64,000 bases of DNA. Origin: Desulfatitalea tepidiphila (GTDB taxonomy: Bacteria > Desulfobacterota > Desulfobacteria > Desulfobacterales > Desulfosarcinaceae). Position numbers and translations under genes: made by a program. The notes under the pieces are model-generated. The model was not told the origin of the DNA and did not search any database. It saw only the letters and a list, made by a program, of their open reading frames with translations. The stretch lies in the NCBI RefSeq assembly GCF_001293685.1, contig NZ_BCAG01000003.1:2768501-2832500 (forward strand), written 5' to 3'. Positions 1 to 9,016 of the stretch are shown piece after piece; position 1 is the first letter of the stretch, and each line of letters opens with the position of its first letter.

Positions 1-70
1 GGTTGGTGCGTCTGTCGTGTTGATCGGCCCGATGACCCTCATCGAGCCCACCCTACATGAAGGAAGAAAA

Positions 71-1924
71 ATGCATAAACTACTGATCGACGAACCCGGT
101 GCCGAACGTCTGCTGCTGGGTAACGAAGCCATAGCGAGAGGCGCCCTGGAGGCCGGGGTGGCCTTTGCCACCACCTACCCGGGCACCCCTTCGTCCGAAA
201 TTTCGTTGAACCTGTTCCAGGTCTCCCAACAGAGCGACCTGTACTTCGAATACAGCACCAATGAAAAGGTCGCCCTCGAAGTGGCGGCCGGTGCCGCCAA
301 TGCCGGACTGCGCACCATGTGCATGATGAAGCACGTGGGCCTGAATGTGGCGGCCGACCCGCTCATGACCCTGGCCTATGTGGGCGTGCGCGGCGGCATG
401 GTGATCCTCTCGGCCGACGATCCCAACATGTTCTCCAGCCAGAACGAACAGGACAACCGCTATTACGCCAAGATGTCCGGTCTGCCCATGCTGGAACCCT
501 CCTCGGTGCAGGAGGCCCTGGAGATGACGGCCTATGCCTTCGAGCTCTCCGAGCAACTGCACGAGCCGGTGATCTTGCGCACCACCACACGCATCAACCA
601 CTCCAGTGCCTTTGTGCGTCTGGGCCCATTGAAAAAGCCGGTCGCCAAAGGCCGTTTCAACAAGGACCCGTTCAATTACGTCACCGTGCCGGCCGTCTCG
701 CGCCGGCTGCACGTCAAACTGCTGGAAAACATGGCCAAAGCAGCGGAGATATCGGAAAGCAGCGCCTACAACACGGTGACCGGCAACGGCACCTTGGGCA
801 TCGTGTGTAACGGCGTCAGTTACAACTATGTCAGAGACGCCGTGACCGAACTGGACATCGCCGAACGAACCAAAATTCTCCGGGTCGGCATGTCCAATCC
901 CCTGCCGGCCGATAAAATCAAACAATACCTCAACGGATGCGAAAAAGTGCTGGTGGTCGAAGAGGGTGAACCCTTCATGGAAGAGGCGGTCAAGGCCTTT
1001 GCCCAGGAAGCGGGACTGACCCTGAAGATCCAGGGCAAGGGCGAAGGGCTCTTTTCGCGCTTGTACGAATTCGATCCGGCCATGGTGCGCCGCATCGTGG
1101 CCGGCTATTTCGGGGTGGCCGACATCCCCAAACAAAAGCTCGACCTGTCCGATGTCCCCGAGATCCCGGCCCGGCCGCCCAACCTGTGCGCCGGCTGCTC
1201 CCACCGCGCCACCTTTTACGCGGTGAAAAAAGCTGCCGAAGGCATGGACACCATCTATCCCAACGACATCGGATGCTACACCCTCGGCTTTCTGCCCCCG
1301 TTGAGCATGGGTGATTTTGTCATCTGCATGGGTTCTTCGGTCAGTTCGGCCTGCGGATTTTCCAAAGCCACCGATCAGAAGGTTGTGGCCTTCATCGGCG
1401 ACTCGACCTTTTTCCACTCAGGCCTCACCGGCCTGGTCAATGCGGTGCACAACAACCACAACTTCACCCTGGTCATCCTGGACAACGGCACCACGGCCAT
1501 GACCGGCCATCAGCCCCACCCCGGAGTGGACATGGACGCCTTGAACATGGCAGGCTACAACCGCATCTCCATCGAGGCGGTGGTCCGGGCCGTGGGCGTC
1601 TCCCATGTCACGGTCGTCAAGCCGTTCAAGATCAAAAAAAGCATCGATGCGATTCGCGAGGCACTGGCGTTCAAAGGGGTTTCGGTGATCATCTCACAGG
1701 AGATCTGCACCCTCTACGCCCGCAGCCAGGGCATCTTGAAACCGCGTGCCTTCCAGGTGTCAGACCGTTGCACCAATCACCGCGACTGCATCAATGAGCT
1801 GGCTTGTCCGGCCTTTTACCTGGAGGGGGAAAGGGTGCGCATCGACGCCGATGCCTGCGTGGGATGCGCGGTCTGCGCCCAGATATGCCCGGAGAATGCC
1901 ATCGTGCCGGTCAAATCGGCCTGA
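71..1924 (+). CDS. iorA: Indolepyruvate:ferredoxin oxidoreductase, alpha subunit
   Basis: This is the TPP-dependent, Fe-S-containing subunit that oxidatively decarboxylates arylpyruvates (indolepyruvate, phenylpyruvate) to aryl-CoA and reduces ferredoxin in the cytoplasm. The 617-residue protein starts at the ATG preceded by AGGAAG; an upstream in-frame start at 17 lacks a ribosome site. The N-terminal pyrimidine-binding domain carries TTYPGTPSSE. The TPP domain carries NLCAGCSHR and GDSTFFHSG. Two ferredoxin-type cysteine groups close the protein: C567/C573/C579 and C596-x2-C599-x2-C602-x3-C606. iorB follows after a repeat-containing gap. The length and motif order are those of complete IorA proteins. 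Role in amino acid fermentation, or in the reverse aryl-acid uptake direction, is inferred from the family. Confidence 0.95.
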   Translation: MHKLLIDEPGAERLLLGNEAIARGALEAGVAFATTYPGTPSSEISLNLFQVSQQSDLYFEYSTNEKVALEVAAGAANAGLRTMCMMKHVGLNVAADPLMTLAYVGVRGGMVILSADDPNMFSSQNEQDNRYYAKMSGLPMLEPSSVQEALEMTAYAFELSEQLHEPVILRTTTRINHSSAFVRLGPLKKPVAKGRFNKDPFNYVTVPAVSRRLHVKLLENMAKAAEISESSAYNTVTGNGTLGIVCNGVSYNYVRDAVTELDIAERTKILRVGMSNPLPADKIKQYLNGCEKVLVVEEGEPFMEEAVKAFAQEAGLTLKIQGKGEGLFSRLYEFDPAMVRRIVAGYFGVADIPKQKLDLSDVPEIPARPPNLCAGCSHRATFYAVKKAAEGMDTIYPNDIGCYTLGFLPPLSMGDFVICMGSSVSSACGFSKATDQKVVAFIGDSTFFHSGLTGLVNAVHNNHNFTLVILDNGTTAMTGHQPHPGVDMDALNMAGYNRISIEAVVRAVGVSHVTVVKPFKIKKSIDAIREALAFKGVSVIISQEICTLYARSQGILKPRAFQVSDRCTNHRDCINELACPAFYLEGERVRIDADACVGCAVCAQICPENAIVPVKSA

Positions 1925-1999
1925 CTGGAAAAAACCATCCAGTTGATCTGGGATGCAACGGATGGATCGGCGGTATCGACGCAAGGATGCCAGTTACTA

Positions 2000-2175
2000 G
2001 AGGTTAAAGTATAAAGTTTTAAGTTTAAAGTGAAGGAATGCTGTCTGTTTCATACGGATCAAAAGCATATTCGTGATGAGATGCACTTCTTTAGCGAGAG
2101 ACCCTGGGGCCTGCACAAAAAAACAAAATGGCCTTTTACCTTCACTTCAAACTTTACACTTTAAACTTAAAACTC
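2000..2175. repeat. Inverted repeat pair in the iorA-iorB gap
   Basis: Two 37-base AT-rich arms (2000-2036 and 2139-2175) are inverted copies of each other with 31 of 37 positions matching. They enclose about 100 bases. The arms are built from TTTAAAGTGAAGG-like words. The structure looks like a small non-autonomous palindromic element inserted between iorA and iorB. The right arm ends 18 bases before the iorB start codon, so transcripts crossing it would fold into a long hairpin just ahead of the iorB ribosome site. Confidence 0.8.
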
Positions 2176-2193
2176 AAAAAATAAGGTAACCAC

Positions 2194-2799
2194 ATGGAAA
2201 CACTTCGATTGATCATTGTGGCTGTCGGCGGGCAAGGCAACCTGCTGGCTTCAAAAGTATTGGGTGAAGCGGCCCTGCTGGCCGGCATCCCCGTCCGGAT
2301 GAGCGAAATCCACGGCATGGCCCAGCGCGGCGGCGTGGTCGAATCGGCTATCGTGTTCGGCGAAGCGCAGAGCAACATCATCTCCGACGCCGAAGCGGAC
2401 ATCCTGTTGGGCTTCGAACCCGCGGAAACCCTTCGGGCCCTGAACAAATGCAACCGGGAGACCGTGGTGATCACCAACCTTTCGCCTGTGCCGCCGTTCA
2501 CAGTGGCCATCGGCAAAGGCGCCTATCCGGACCTGGCGCACATTCAAGACCTGATTCGCGCCAAGACCCGTCAGTTGATCGCATTCGACGCCGTGGCACT
2601 GGCCAAAGCGGCTGGCAGTGCCATGGCCCTGAACATCGTGCTGCTCGGCGCCCTGCTCCAGACCGGCCGATTGCCCATTACCGCCGAACAGCTTGAAACC
2701 GCCATCCGCACCAAAACCAAAAAGGCTTTTGTCGATAACAACTTAAAAGCCTTCCGGTTGGGATACGAGGCGGCCGAACGCGCCACCAGATCAACATAA
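2194..2799 (+). CDS. iorB: Indolepyruvate:ferredoxin oxidoreductase, beta subunit
   Basis: IorB is the small subunit that pairs with IorA (2-oxoacid:acceptor oxidoreductase gamma-type fold, POR family). The 201-residue protein opens with the characteristic glycine-rich VAVGGQGNLLASKVLGEAA segment, followed by the SEIHGMAQRGG motif seen in gamma subunits of this superfamily. The start is the ATG at 2194 after an AAGGTAA-like ribosome site. It lies 269 bases after iorA, the gap being mostly an inverted repeat, so coupling to iorA is probably transcriptional only. Nothing is missing relative to the family. Confidence 0.93.
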   Translation: METLRLIIVAVGGQGNLLASKVLGEAALLAGIPVRMSEIHGMAQRGGVVESAIVFGEAQSNIISDAEADILLGFEPAETLRALNKCNRETVVITNLSPVPPFTVAIGKGAYPDLAHIQDLIRAKTRQLIAFDAVALAKAAGSAMALNIVLLGALLQTGRLPITAEQLETAIRTKTKKAFVDNNLKAFRLGYEAAERATRST

Positions 2800-2832
2800 A
2801 AAAGACCAGCATAAAGGCAGATCATATAAAAA

Positions 2833-2876
2833 TTGATGGATTCGTAAAAAGCAGTTGCCGGAGGGCGCCGTAACAA
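2833..2876. repeat. Partial copy of an interspersed repeat
   Basis: These 44 bases match 35 of 44 positions of the left end of the larger element at 20354-20510, sharing TTGATGG at one edge and GGCGCCGTAACAA at the other. Only the end is present here, so it is a truncated copy. It lies directly upstream of the solute-binding protein gene. Confidence 0.65.
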
Positions 2877-2914
2877 TCTCATCCGGAGGTATCCAAGGCC
2901 TGAGGAGCAGTGCC

Positions 2915-4588
2915 ATGAAACGCCAAACATGGATGTGCGTACTTCTGGCCGCCGTTCTTCTGACCACGGCGGGCCGCCTGGCCATGTGGCCGGCCACAGC
3001 GGCGCAACCCCTGCCGCGATCCAGTCCGGCGGTCAACACCGTGTCCGATCCATCACCCAGGGGAAATGTGCTGCGTTTCGGCATGCCGGTCACCGATGTC
3101 GGACGGCTGGATCCCCACCTTGCCGCCGGCTCCCAGGATCGTGCCCTGGCCGATATGGTGTTCAACGGCTTGCTGCGTTATGCGCCGGGCGACGCGCCCA
3201 AACTCGAGCCCGACCTGGCCGCAGACATCCCCCTGTTCGAGATGGTAGGCGGCCGGCAGGTCTGGACGGTCCATCTTCGCAGGGGGGTCATGTTTCATGC
3301 CGGCCCCATGACCGACGCCTACGAACTCACGGCCGACGATGTGGTCTTTTCGCTCCGCAAATCGGCCGACCCCGCCCATTGCGCCTACGCCGGCGAGTAC
3401 GACGGCATGACCTTCGAAAAAGTCGACGCGTATACGATCCGCATCATCCTCGAAAAACCGCTCTCGTCGATTCTCTTCCTGCCCAAGCTGACCGATTATG
3501 CCGGTGGTTTCATTGTCAGTAAACGGGCCGTCGAAGCCATGGGAATGGAGGCCCACCGTATTCACCCGGTCGGCACCGGCCCTTTTGCCTTCAAGATGCG
3601 TATTCCCAATGAAAAAATCATGTTGTCGGCCCACCGCCAGTATTTTCGCGGCCGGCCTGAACTGCAAGGGGTGGAGATCCATTTTTCATCGGATATCACA
3701 ATACTCGAGGCGGATTTGCGCAGGGGCGACCTGGATGTCATCATGGGGTCCGGAGACAAGGAGTGGATCGAAAAGATGGAGACGGTGGGCGACGTCGCGA
3801 TCGACACCCACGGGGTCGGCGAGGTGATCTCTCTGTATTTGAACACCCAGTTCAAACCGCTCCATGACGTCCGGGTCCGCAGGGCCATCGCCTATGGGAT
3901 AGACCGAGAGGCATTCCTTTCCATTTCTCATCCCCGTCTGGTGGGCAGCGCCTATTCGCAAGTCCCGGTCCAGTTTCTTCCCGGCGGTTTGACACCGTCC
4001 GATGCGGCCCGGCTCGATCTGCTTTATCCACTGAACCTCGAAAAAGCCAGGGGACTGCTTGCCGACGCAGGTTATCCGGACGGGTTCACCATGGATCTGG
4101 TTGCTTCGGAAAAACGGCTCCACCGCGGATGTTTTGCGCTGATCGTCGAACAGCTCGCAAAAATCGGAATCGATTGCCGCATCACCTTCGTCCCCCACGG
4201 CGCCATGCACCGGTTGATCCGCCAGGGATTGCAGCCAATGGTCCTCTATACGGCCTGGCGCCCCAACGCCGACGCCTACCTGAGCCGCTTTTTTCACTCC
4301 GACGCCATCGTCGTCACCGGTTCGCATCCCGACACCAATTTTTCCCACTACCGCCAGATCGACCGATTGATCGAAGCCGCCCGGCTGGAAATCAATCCCG
4401 AAAAACAGATCCACCTTTGGGAACAGGCCCAAATCAGGATTTTGAACGATATGGCCGCTTACCCGATCATGTTCACGAAGCAGTGCTACGCCCGGAAAAG
4501 GTATGTGGACTACGGACACGAGCTGTCGTCGACCATGGCGCTCTATCCCCAGTTCACCGAGAAAACGAAGATGACGGCCAGACGATAG
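2915..4588 (+). CDS. ABC transporter solute-binding protein, family 5
   Basis: A 557-residue periplasmic solute-binding protein of the DppA/OppA/NikA class (SBP family 5). The ATG at 2915 follows TGAGGAG and begins a signal peptide (MKRQ, then a hydrophobic stretch, cleavage near ATAAQP). The lobes carry typical family 5 features: the LDPHLAAGSQDR entry, LTADDVVFSLRKSAD, VRRAIAYGIDREAF and the C-terminal NTNFSHYRQIDRLI segment. No permease or ATPase gene accompanies it, so it is an orphan. It ends 44 bases before a membrane hybrid kinase on the same strand. It could feed ligand information to that kinase or serve a transporter encoded elsewhere; the substrate cannot be read from sequence. Confidence 0.88.
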   Translation: MKRQTWMCVLLAAVLLTTAGRLAMWPATAAQPLPRSSPAVNTVSDPSPRGNVLRFGMPVTDVGRLDPHLAAGSQDRALADMVFNGLLRYAPGDAPKLEPDLAADIPLFEMVGGRQVWTVHLRRGVMFHAGPMTDAYELTADDVVFSLRKSADPAHCAYAGEYDGMTFEKVDAYTIRIILEKPLSSILFLPKLTDYAGGFIVSKRAVEAMGMEAHRIHPVGTGPFAFKMRIPNEKIMLSAHRQYFRGRPELQGVEIHFSSDITILEADLRRGDLDVIMGSGDKEWIEKMETVGDVAIDTHGVGEVISLYLNTQFKPLHDVRVRRAIAYGIDREAFLSISHPRLVGSAYSQVPVQFLPGGLTPSDAARLDLLYPLNLEKARGLLADAGYPDGFTMDLVASEKRLHRGCFALIVEQLAKIGIDCRITFVPHGAMHRLIRQGLQPMVLYTAWRPNADAYLSRFFHSDAIVVTGSHPDTNFSHYRQIDRLIEAARLEINPEKQIHLWEQAQIRILNDMAAYPIMFTKQCYARKRYVDYGHELSSTMALYPQFTEKTKMTARR

Positions 4589-4632
4589 ACGAACACGCCA
4601 CCGTAAGGCGCGAATCGTAAGGGGATTGTTCG

Positions 4633-7008
4633 ATGAACACCTATGCCAAGATCCTGGCCACCACCTTACCGCTGGTCCTTTTTTCCCTTTTTGCCACCGC
4701 CGGCACGACTTACTATTTCACCCACCAAGCGCTGACGCAGTTGGCCGAAACCTGGCTCGAGACCCGACTGGAAGAAGCCGTGCAAGCAGCCTCCGAACAG
4801 AGGGACATTCTTTATAAGTACGGTCTGGAAAACGTACCGGCCAGCAATGCCAAAGCCCAACTGGATGCCGGCCGCCGCATATCCCACATCGACGTGGGGC
4901 GCGAAGGCTATATCTTTGCCGTGGACACCCGGGGGGTCATTGCCATGCACCCGGACGAACGCAAGATCGGCACGGATGTCAGCGACCAGGCATGGTTTCG
5001 AAAACTGGGATTGGACGGCGGACGCCTCCGGTACGATGCCCAAGGCGTCAAAAGCCTGGCCCTTTTCAATTATTTCGAACCCTGGCAGTGGCACATTCTG
5101 GCCGTGGACCCGGAACGCGAAGTCTATGGCGTTGCCAACCGCATGCGACCCTATCTCGTCTATCTGGGCATCATCAGTTCCATCGTTCTGGCAGGAGCCC
5201 TGATGCTGCTTACCCGGAAAATCACCGCGCCCCTGCGGGAGTTGACCAACGGGGCCGAATCCATCGGCAAAGGCGACCTGGAGACCCGGATCGACATCCG
5301 GTCCAAGGATGAATTCGGCCGCCTGGCCTCTGTGTTCAACGAAATGGCCGCTCGGATTCAGGCCTCCCATCTCGAGCTGGAGAGTCGTGTGGCCGCCCGA
5401 ACCGCCGAACTCAGTGAAACCAATCGGCGATTGAGAGGAGAAATCGAGGAGCGCGCCAAAGCCCAAAAAGAGCTCAGCGACAGGGAGCAAAACCTCAAGG
5501 CCATCCTCAGCGCGTCCCCGATCGGTATTGGCCTGGTGATTCACCGAAAGCTGGGTTGGGCCAACGAAACGATGTATCGCATGCTCGGTTATGAAAACGG
5601 CGATCTTCTCAACACGAGCGCCGAAATCCTCTATCCCGATCGCCAAGAATTCGAACGCGTCGGCAAGGTCATATATGACAGTATCGCCAAACACGGCATC
5701 GGCCAAGTGGAGGCCAAATGGGTACGTAAAAACGGCATGGTGTTCGACTGCCTGGTGCGACTCTGCTCCCTGTATCCCGACGATCCGGACAAGGGCCAAA
5801 TCTTTGCCGTCATGGATATTTCCGAGGCCAAGCGTCTCGAGGCCGAACTGCAGCGCGCCAAGAAAATGGAGGCCATCGGGTTGCTGGCCGGCGGCGTGGC
5901 CCACGATCTGAACAATATCTTATCCGGCATCGTCAGTTATCCGGAACTGCTATTGCTCGATCTGCCCAGTGAGAGCCCCCTCGTCAAACCCATCGCGACC
6001 ATCAAAAAATCAGGCGAAATGGCGGCCGCCATCGTCCAGGACCTGCTGACCATGGCCAGACGCGGCGTTGCGGTCAGCGAGGTCGTCAACCTCAACCAGA
6101 TCGTCGCCGAACAAATGAAAAGCCTTGAATTCAAAAATCTGATGTCTTGTCATCCCAATATCCAGGTTTCCATTGCGCTGGCGCCCGACCTGCTGAACAT
6201 CAACGGCTCCGTGCCCCACCTGTCCAAAAGCGTGATGAACCTGATGCTCAATGCCGCCGAAGCGATGCCCAAGGGCGGCAAGATCGATATCATCACCAGC
6301 AATGCCTACATTGACAGGCCCATCCGGGGATACGAGCATGTGGCGCCGGGACAGTATGTGCAACTTTCCATCGCCGACACGGGCGTGGGGCTCAACGAAA
6401 AAGAGATGGAGCGGGTTTTCGAACCCTTCTACACCCGGAAAAAGATGGGACGCAGCGGCAGCGGCCTGGGAATGGCCGTGGTCTGGGGCACTGTCAAGGA
6501 CCATAGCGGGTTCATCGATATTCAAAGCGCAAAAGGCGTGGGCACCACCTTCACTCTCTACTTCCCGGCCACGAAGGAGTATGTGAAGGCCGAATCACCG
6601 AAATTTTCCCCGGACCGATATAAGGGCAACGGCGAAAAGCTGCTGGTGGTGGACGATGCCGACGTGCAGCGCGAAATCGCCAGGCGAATTCTTGAAAAAC
6701 TGGGCTACGACGTGACCTGCTGTTCCAGCGGCGAAACAGCGGTCGAGTACCTAAAGGATCATACGGTGGACGTGATGGTACTGGACATGATCATGGACCC
6801 GGGAATGGACGGGCTCGACACCTACCGCGAAATCCTCCGGTTCAAGCCCGGAATCAAGGTCATTATCGCCAGCGGCTTTTCAGAATCAGAAAGGGTCAAG
6901 GCAGCCCAGGAGCTGGGAGCAGGCCCATATATTCGAAAACCCTATACCATCGAGACCATAGGAATGGCCGTGAAAACCGCTTTGGCAGGCAAGCCGTGCC
7001 GAAAGTGA
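4633..7008 (+). CDS. Membrane hybrid sensor histidine kinase (Cache-HAMP-PAS-HK-REC)
   Basis: A 791-residue hybrid kinase. A first membrane segment (about 7-28) precedes a periplasmic single-Cache-like sensor (EGYIFAVDTRGVIAMHP is typical). A second membrane segment (about 174-196), a HAMP domain, a coiled coil and a PAS domain (about 290-400) follow. The phosphoacceptor is H424 in GGVAHDLNNIL. The ATP-binding domain has the N box (NLMLNAAEAMP) and G boxes (DTGVGL, GSGLGM). The C-terminal receiver has acidic DDAD and phosphoacceptor D718 (VLDMIMDPG), with a conserved KPYT lysine. The start ATG follows AAGGGGATTG. No separate DNA-binding response regulator is adjacent, so output is unknown. 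The orphan solute-binding protein just upstream is a possible sensory partner (inference). Confidence 0.9.
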   Translation: MNTYAKILATTLPLVLFSLFATAGTTYYFTHQALTQLAETWLETRLEEAVQAASEQRDILYKYGLENVPASNAKAQLDAGRRISHIDVGREGYIFAVDTRGVIAMHPDERKIGTDVSDQAWFRKLGLDGGRLRYDAQGVKSLALFNYFEPWQWHILAVDPEREVYGVANRMRPYLVYLGIISSIVLAGALMLLTRKITAPLRELTNGAESIGKGDLETRIDIRSKDEFGRLASVFNEMAARIQASHLELESRVAARTAELSETNRRLRGEIEERAKAQKELSDREQNLKAILSASPIGIGLVIHRKLGWANETMYRMLGYENGDLLNTSAEILYPDRQEFERVGKVIYDSIAKHGIGQVEAKWVRKNGMVFDCLVRLCSLYPDDPDKGQIFAVMDISEAKRLEAELQRAKKMEAIGLLAGGVAHDLNNILSGIVSYPELLLLDLPSESPLVKPIATIKKSGEMAAAIVQDLLTMARRGVAVSEVVNLNQIVAEQMKSLEFKNLMSCHPNIQVSIALAPDLLNINGSVPHLSKSVMNLMLNAAEAMPKGGKIDIITSNAYIDRPIRGYEHVAPGQYVQLSIADTGVGLNEKEMERVFEPFYTRKKMGRSGSGLGMAVVWGTVKDHSGFIDIQSAKGVGTTFTLYFPATKEYVKAESPKFSPDRYKGNGEKLLVVDDADVQREIARRILEKLGYDVTCCSSGETAVEYLKDHTVDVMVLDMIMDPGMDGLDTYREILRFKPGIKVIIASGFSESERVKAAQELGAGPYIRKPYTIETIGMAVKTALAGKPCRK

Positions 7009-7022
7009 TCCCCTGGCGACCC

Positions 7023-7913
7023 ATGCAAAACAACAGAAGCATAAAGGGGCCATTCGGGCCCGAACCGCAAGACACCTCACCGTCACAATTGGAAATCCCC
7101 GGCGGCGTCTACCTGTGCCAGGTCAGTGAAACAGTCTCCTGCGGCGCTTGCTGCGGGCTCTATAATCTATCAAACGTGTCGCGGGCGAGTCTCTCGGCCA
7201 TGCTGGCCCATCGGACTGTGCAGTTCCAGAAAATACCCAGGACCGTGGCGGCCATCGATGAGTTTGCCGCCCGGATGCAGGCCGTCGAGCCCCAAAACCG
7301 GCCCTTTCCTCAATTTCACCACTGCCCGTTCATCGGTCTGATCGGCAAGGATCGACAACGGGTGGGGTGCCTGCTGCACCCGTTGGCGGAAGGCAATGCC
7401 GGGATCGATTATCGGGGCTTGAGCTACTACGGCGGTCTGGCCTGCAGGAGCTATTTCTGCCCCGCTCCCCACGAACTCCCGGCCCGCTACAAACGGGTCC
7501 TTCAAACGGTGATCGACGATTGGTACACCTATGGCTTGATCGTCACCGAAGCGGTGTTGGCTGGCGCCATTTTCGGCCGGATCGAAACGATGCTCGGTCG
7601 CTCCCTGGTGCCGGAGCTGTTCGACAAAAACCCGGCGGCGCGCGCCGCATTGAACGACCTGCTCCGGATAAAGATCGACTGGCCCTATCGTCCCGCACAT
7701 GCCGACACGCCCTGCCACCATTTCTTCCCGGACGCCGGCGATATCAAGCCGGCCATCGACTATGAAACGATCGGTGCGCCTCCTGCCCCGGCCGATGACA
7801 TCCTGGTCGAACTCGTCTCCGAATTCAAATCCGTCGACGATTTGGCCGATGCCCGTGAATGCATCTCCCGCGCGATTCAGAACGTGGTCGCGGCCCTGGC
7901 ATCGAAGATTTGA
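7023..7913 (+). CDS. Cysteine-rich conserved hypothetical protein
   Basis: A 296-residue soluble protein I do not recognise with certainty. It has CGACC near residue 40, then HHCPF, a C in VGCLLHP, CRSYFCP and CHHFFP; the spacing suggests a metal or Fe-S site like the YkgJ-type CxxCxxC chelating proteins. No signal peptide or membrane segment is seen. The ATG at 7023 is chosen because it clears the preceding kinase. A GTG at 6996 would overlap that gene by 13 bases and extend the protein by nine residues; neither has a strong ribosome site. Position directly behind the kinase suggests co-transcription. Confidence 0.6.
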   Translation: MQNNRSIKGPFGPEPQDTSPSQLEIPGGVYLCQVSETVSCGACCGLYNLSNVSRASLSAMLAHRTVQFQKIPRTVAAIDEFAARMQAVEPQNRPFPQFHHCPFIGLIGKDRQRVGCLLHPLAEGNAGIDYRGLSYYGGLACRSYFCPAPHELPARYKRVLQTVIDDWYTYGLIVTEAVLAGAIFGRIETMLGRSLVPELFDKNPAARAALNDLLRIKIDWPYRPAHADTPCHHFFPDAGDIKPAIDYETIGAPPAPADDILVELVSEFKSVDDLADARECISRAIQNVVAALASKI

Positions 7914-8005
7914 CAATCGACGATCGGTGCAAATCTATACACCATGCCGCCCAAATAAAAAACCGAACCATTGGAGCACACGAACTGCGCTAAGGAACCC
8001 GATCG

Positions 8006-8992
8006 ATGCAAGACCACAATATCGACCGATGGATGCATGCACATGATTTTGAAATACAGAACCGCGCCAACGAACGGCGGGTGCTGTGGGTTATCGGCCT
8101 TACCGTTGTCACCATGGCAGCCGAAATCACGGCCGGCTTGCTATTCGGCTCCATGGCCCTGCTCGCCGACGGCTGGCACATGGGCACCCACGCGGCGGCG
8201 TTGGGAATCACGGCCCTGGCCTATCATTTTGCCCGCAGGCATGCCCGCGACCGGCGATTCACCTTCGGTACGGGTAAGATCGGAGTGCTGGGAGGCTACA
8301 GCAGCGCCGTGGTACTGGCCGTCGTGGCCTTGCTGATGGCCGTCGAGTCGGCCGAAAGGCTGTTTCATCCCCAGACGATCCGCTTCGACGAGGCCCTGAT
8401 GGTGGCGGTCCTGGGGTTGGTCGTCAATTTGGCCAGCGCCCTGCTGCTGCAACAACCGCATCACGGCCACGGTCCGGATGCGTCTCACCAGGGACATGGG
8501 CATGACCACGACCATCACCATCACGACCACCCCGACCACAACTTGCGCAGCGCCTATCTTCATGTGTTGGCCGATGCCCTCACTTCGGTGCTGGCCATTG
8601 GGGCCCTGGTCGTGGGAAAGTTCTGGAACTGGGTGTGGATGGATGCGGTCATGGGCATCGTCGGCGCCCTGATCATCGCCCAGTGGGCCAGGGGGCTTTT
8701 GAAAGATACGGCGCGGATCCTGCTCGACCGCGACATGGACAAGGAGATGGTGCAGCGCATTCACGATCTCATCGAGGCCGATGCCGACAACCGGATCGCC
8801 GATCTGCACATCTGGAAAATCGGATCCAATCAGATGGCCGCCATCGTCTCGGTGGTCACCCATTTTCCCAGGCAGCCGGACCATTACAAGCAACTGCTCG
8901 CCCCCATCGAACAGATGGCCCATCTCACCGTGGAAGTGATCGACTGCACCATCGGCCCATGCCTCACCACCAACGGCGGCCTTGCCAAATAA
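8006..8992 (+). CDS. Cation diffusion facilitator metal exporter (DmeF/CzcD-like)
   Basis: A 328-residue CDF-family proton-coupled divalent metal exporter of the inner membrane. Six membrane segments are visible. The transport-site residues sit in ALLADGWHMG (D55, H58) and in YLHVLADALTS (H186, D190). A histidine-rich cytoplasmic loop spans about 152-178, as in DmeF-type Co/Ni and CzcD/ZitB-type Zn exporters. The C-terminal regulatory domain (about 245-320) is present. The start is preceded by AAGGAACC. The histidine loop and the long cytoplasmic tail favour DmeF-like Co/Ni efflux, but substrate is not decided by sequence alone. The stop codon lies 24 bases before the next gene. Confidence 0.9.
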   Translation: MQDHNIDRWMHAHDFEIQNRANERRVLWVIGLTVVTMAAEITAGLLFGSMALLADGWHMGTHAAALGITALAYHFARRHARDRRFTFGTGKIGVLGGYSSAVVLAVVALLMAVESAERLFHPQTIRFDEALMVAVLGLVVNLASALLLQQPHHGHGPDASHQGHGHDHDHHHHDHPDHNLRSAYLHVLADALTSVLAIGALVVGKFWNWVWMDAVMGIVGALIIAQWARGLLKDTARILLDRDMDKEMVQRIHDLIEADADNRIADLHIWKIGSNQMAAIVSVVTHFPRQPDHYKQLLAPIEQMAHLTVEVIDCTIGPCLTTNGGLAK

Positions 8993-9016
8993 GTGCTTTT
9001 ATCCTATGGCAGAGCG

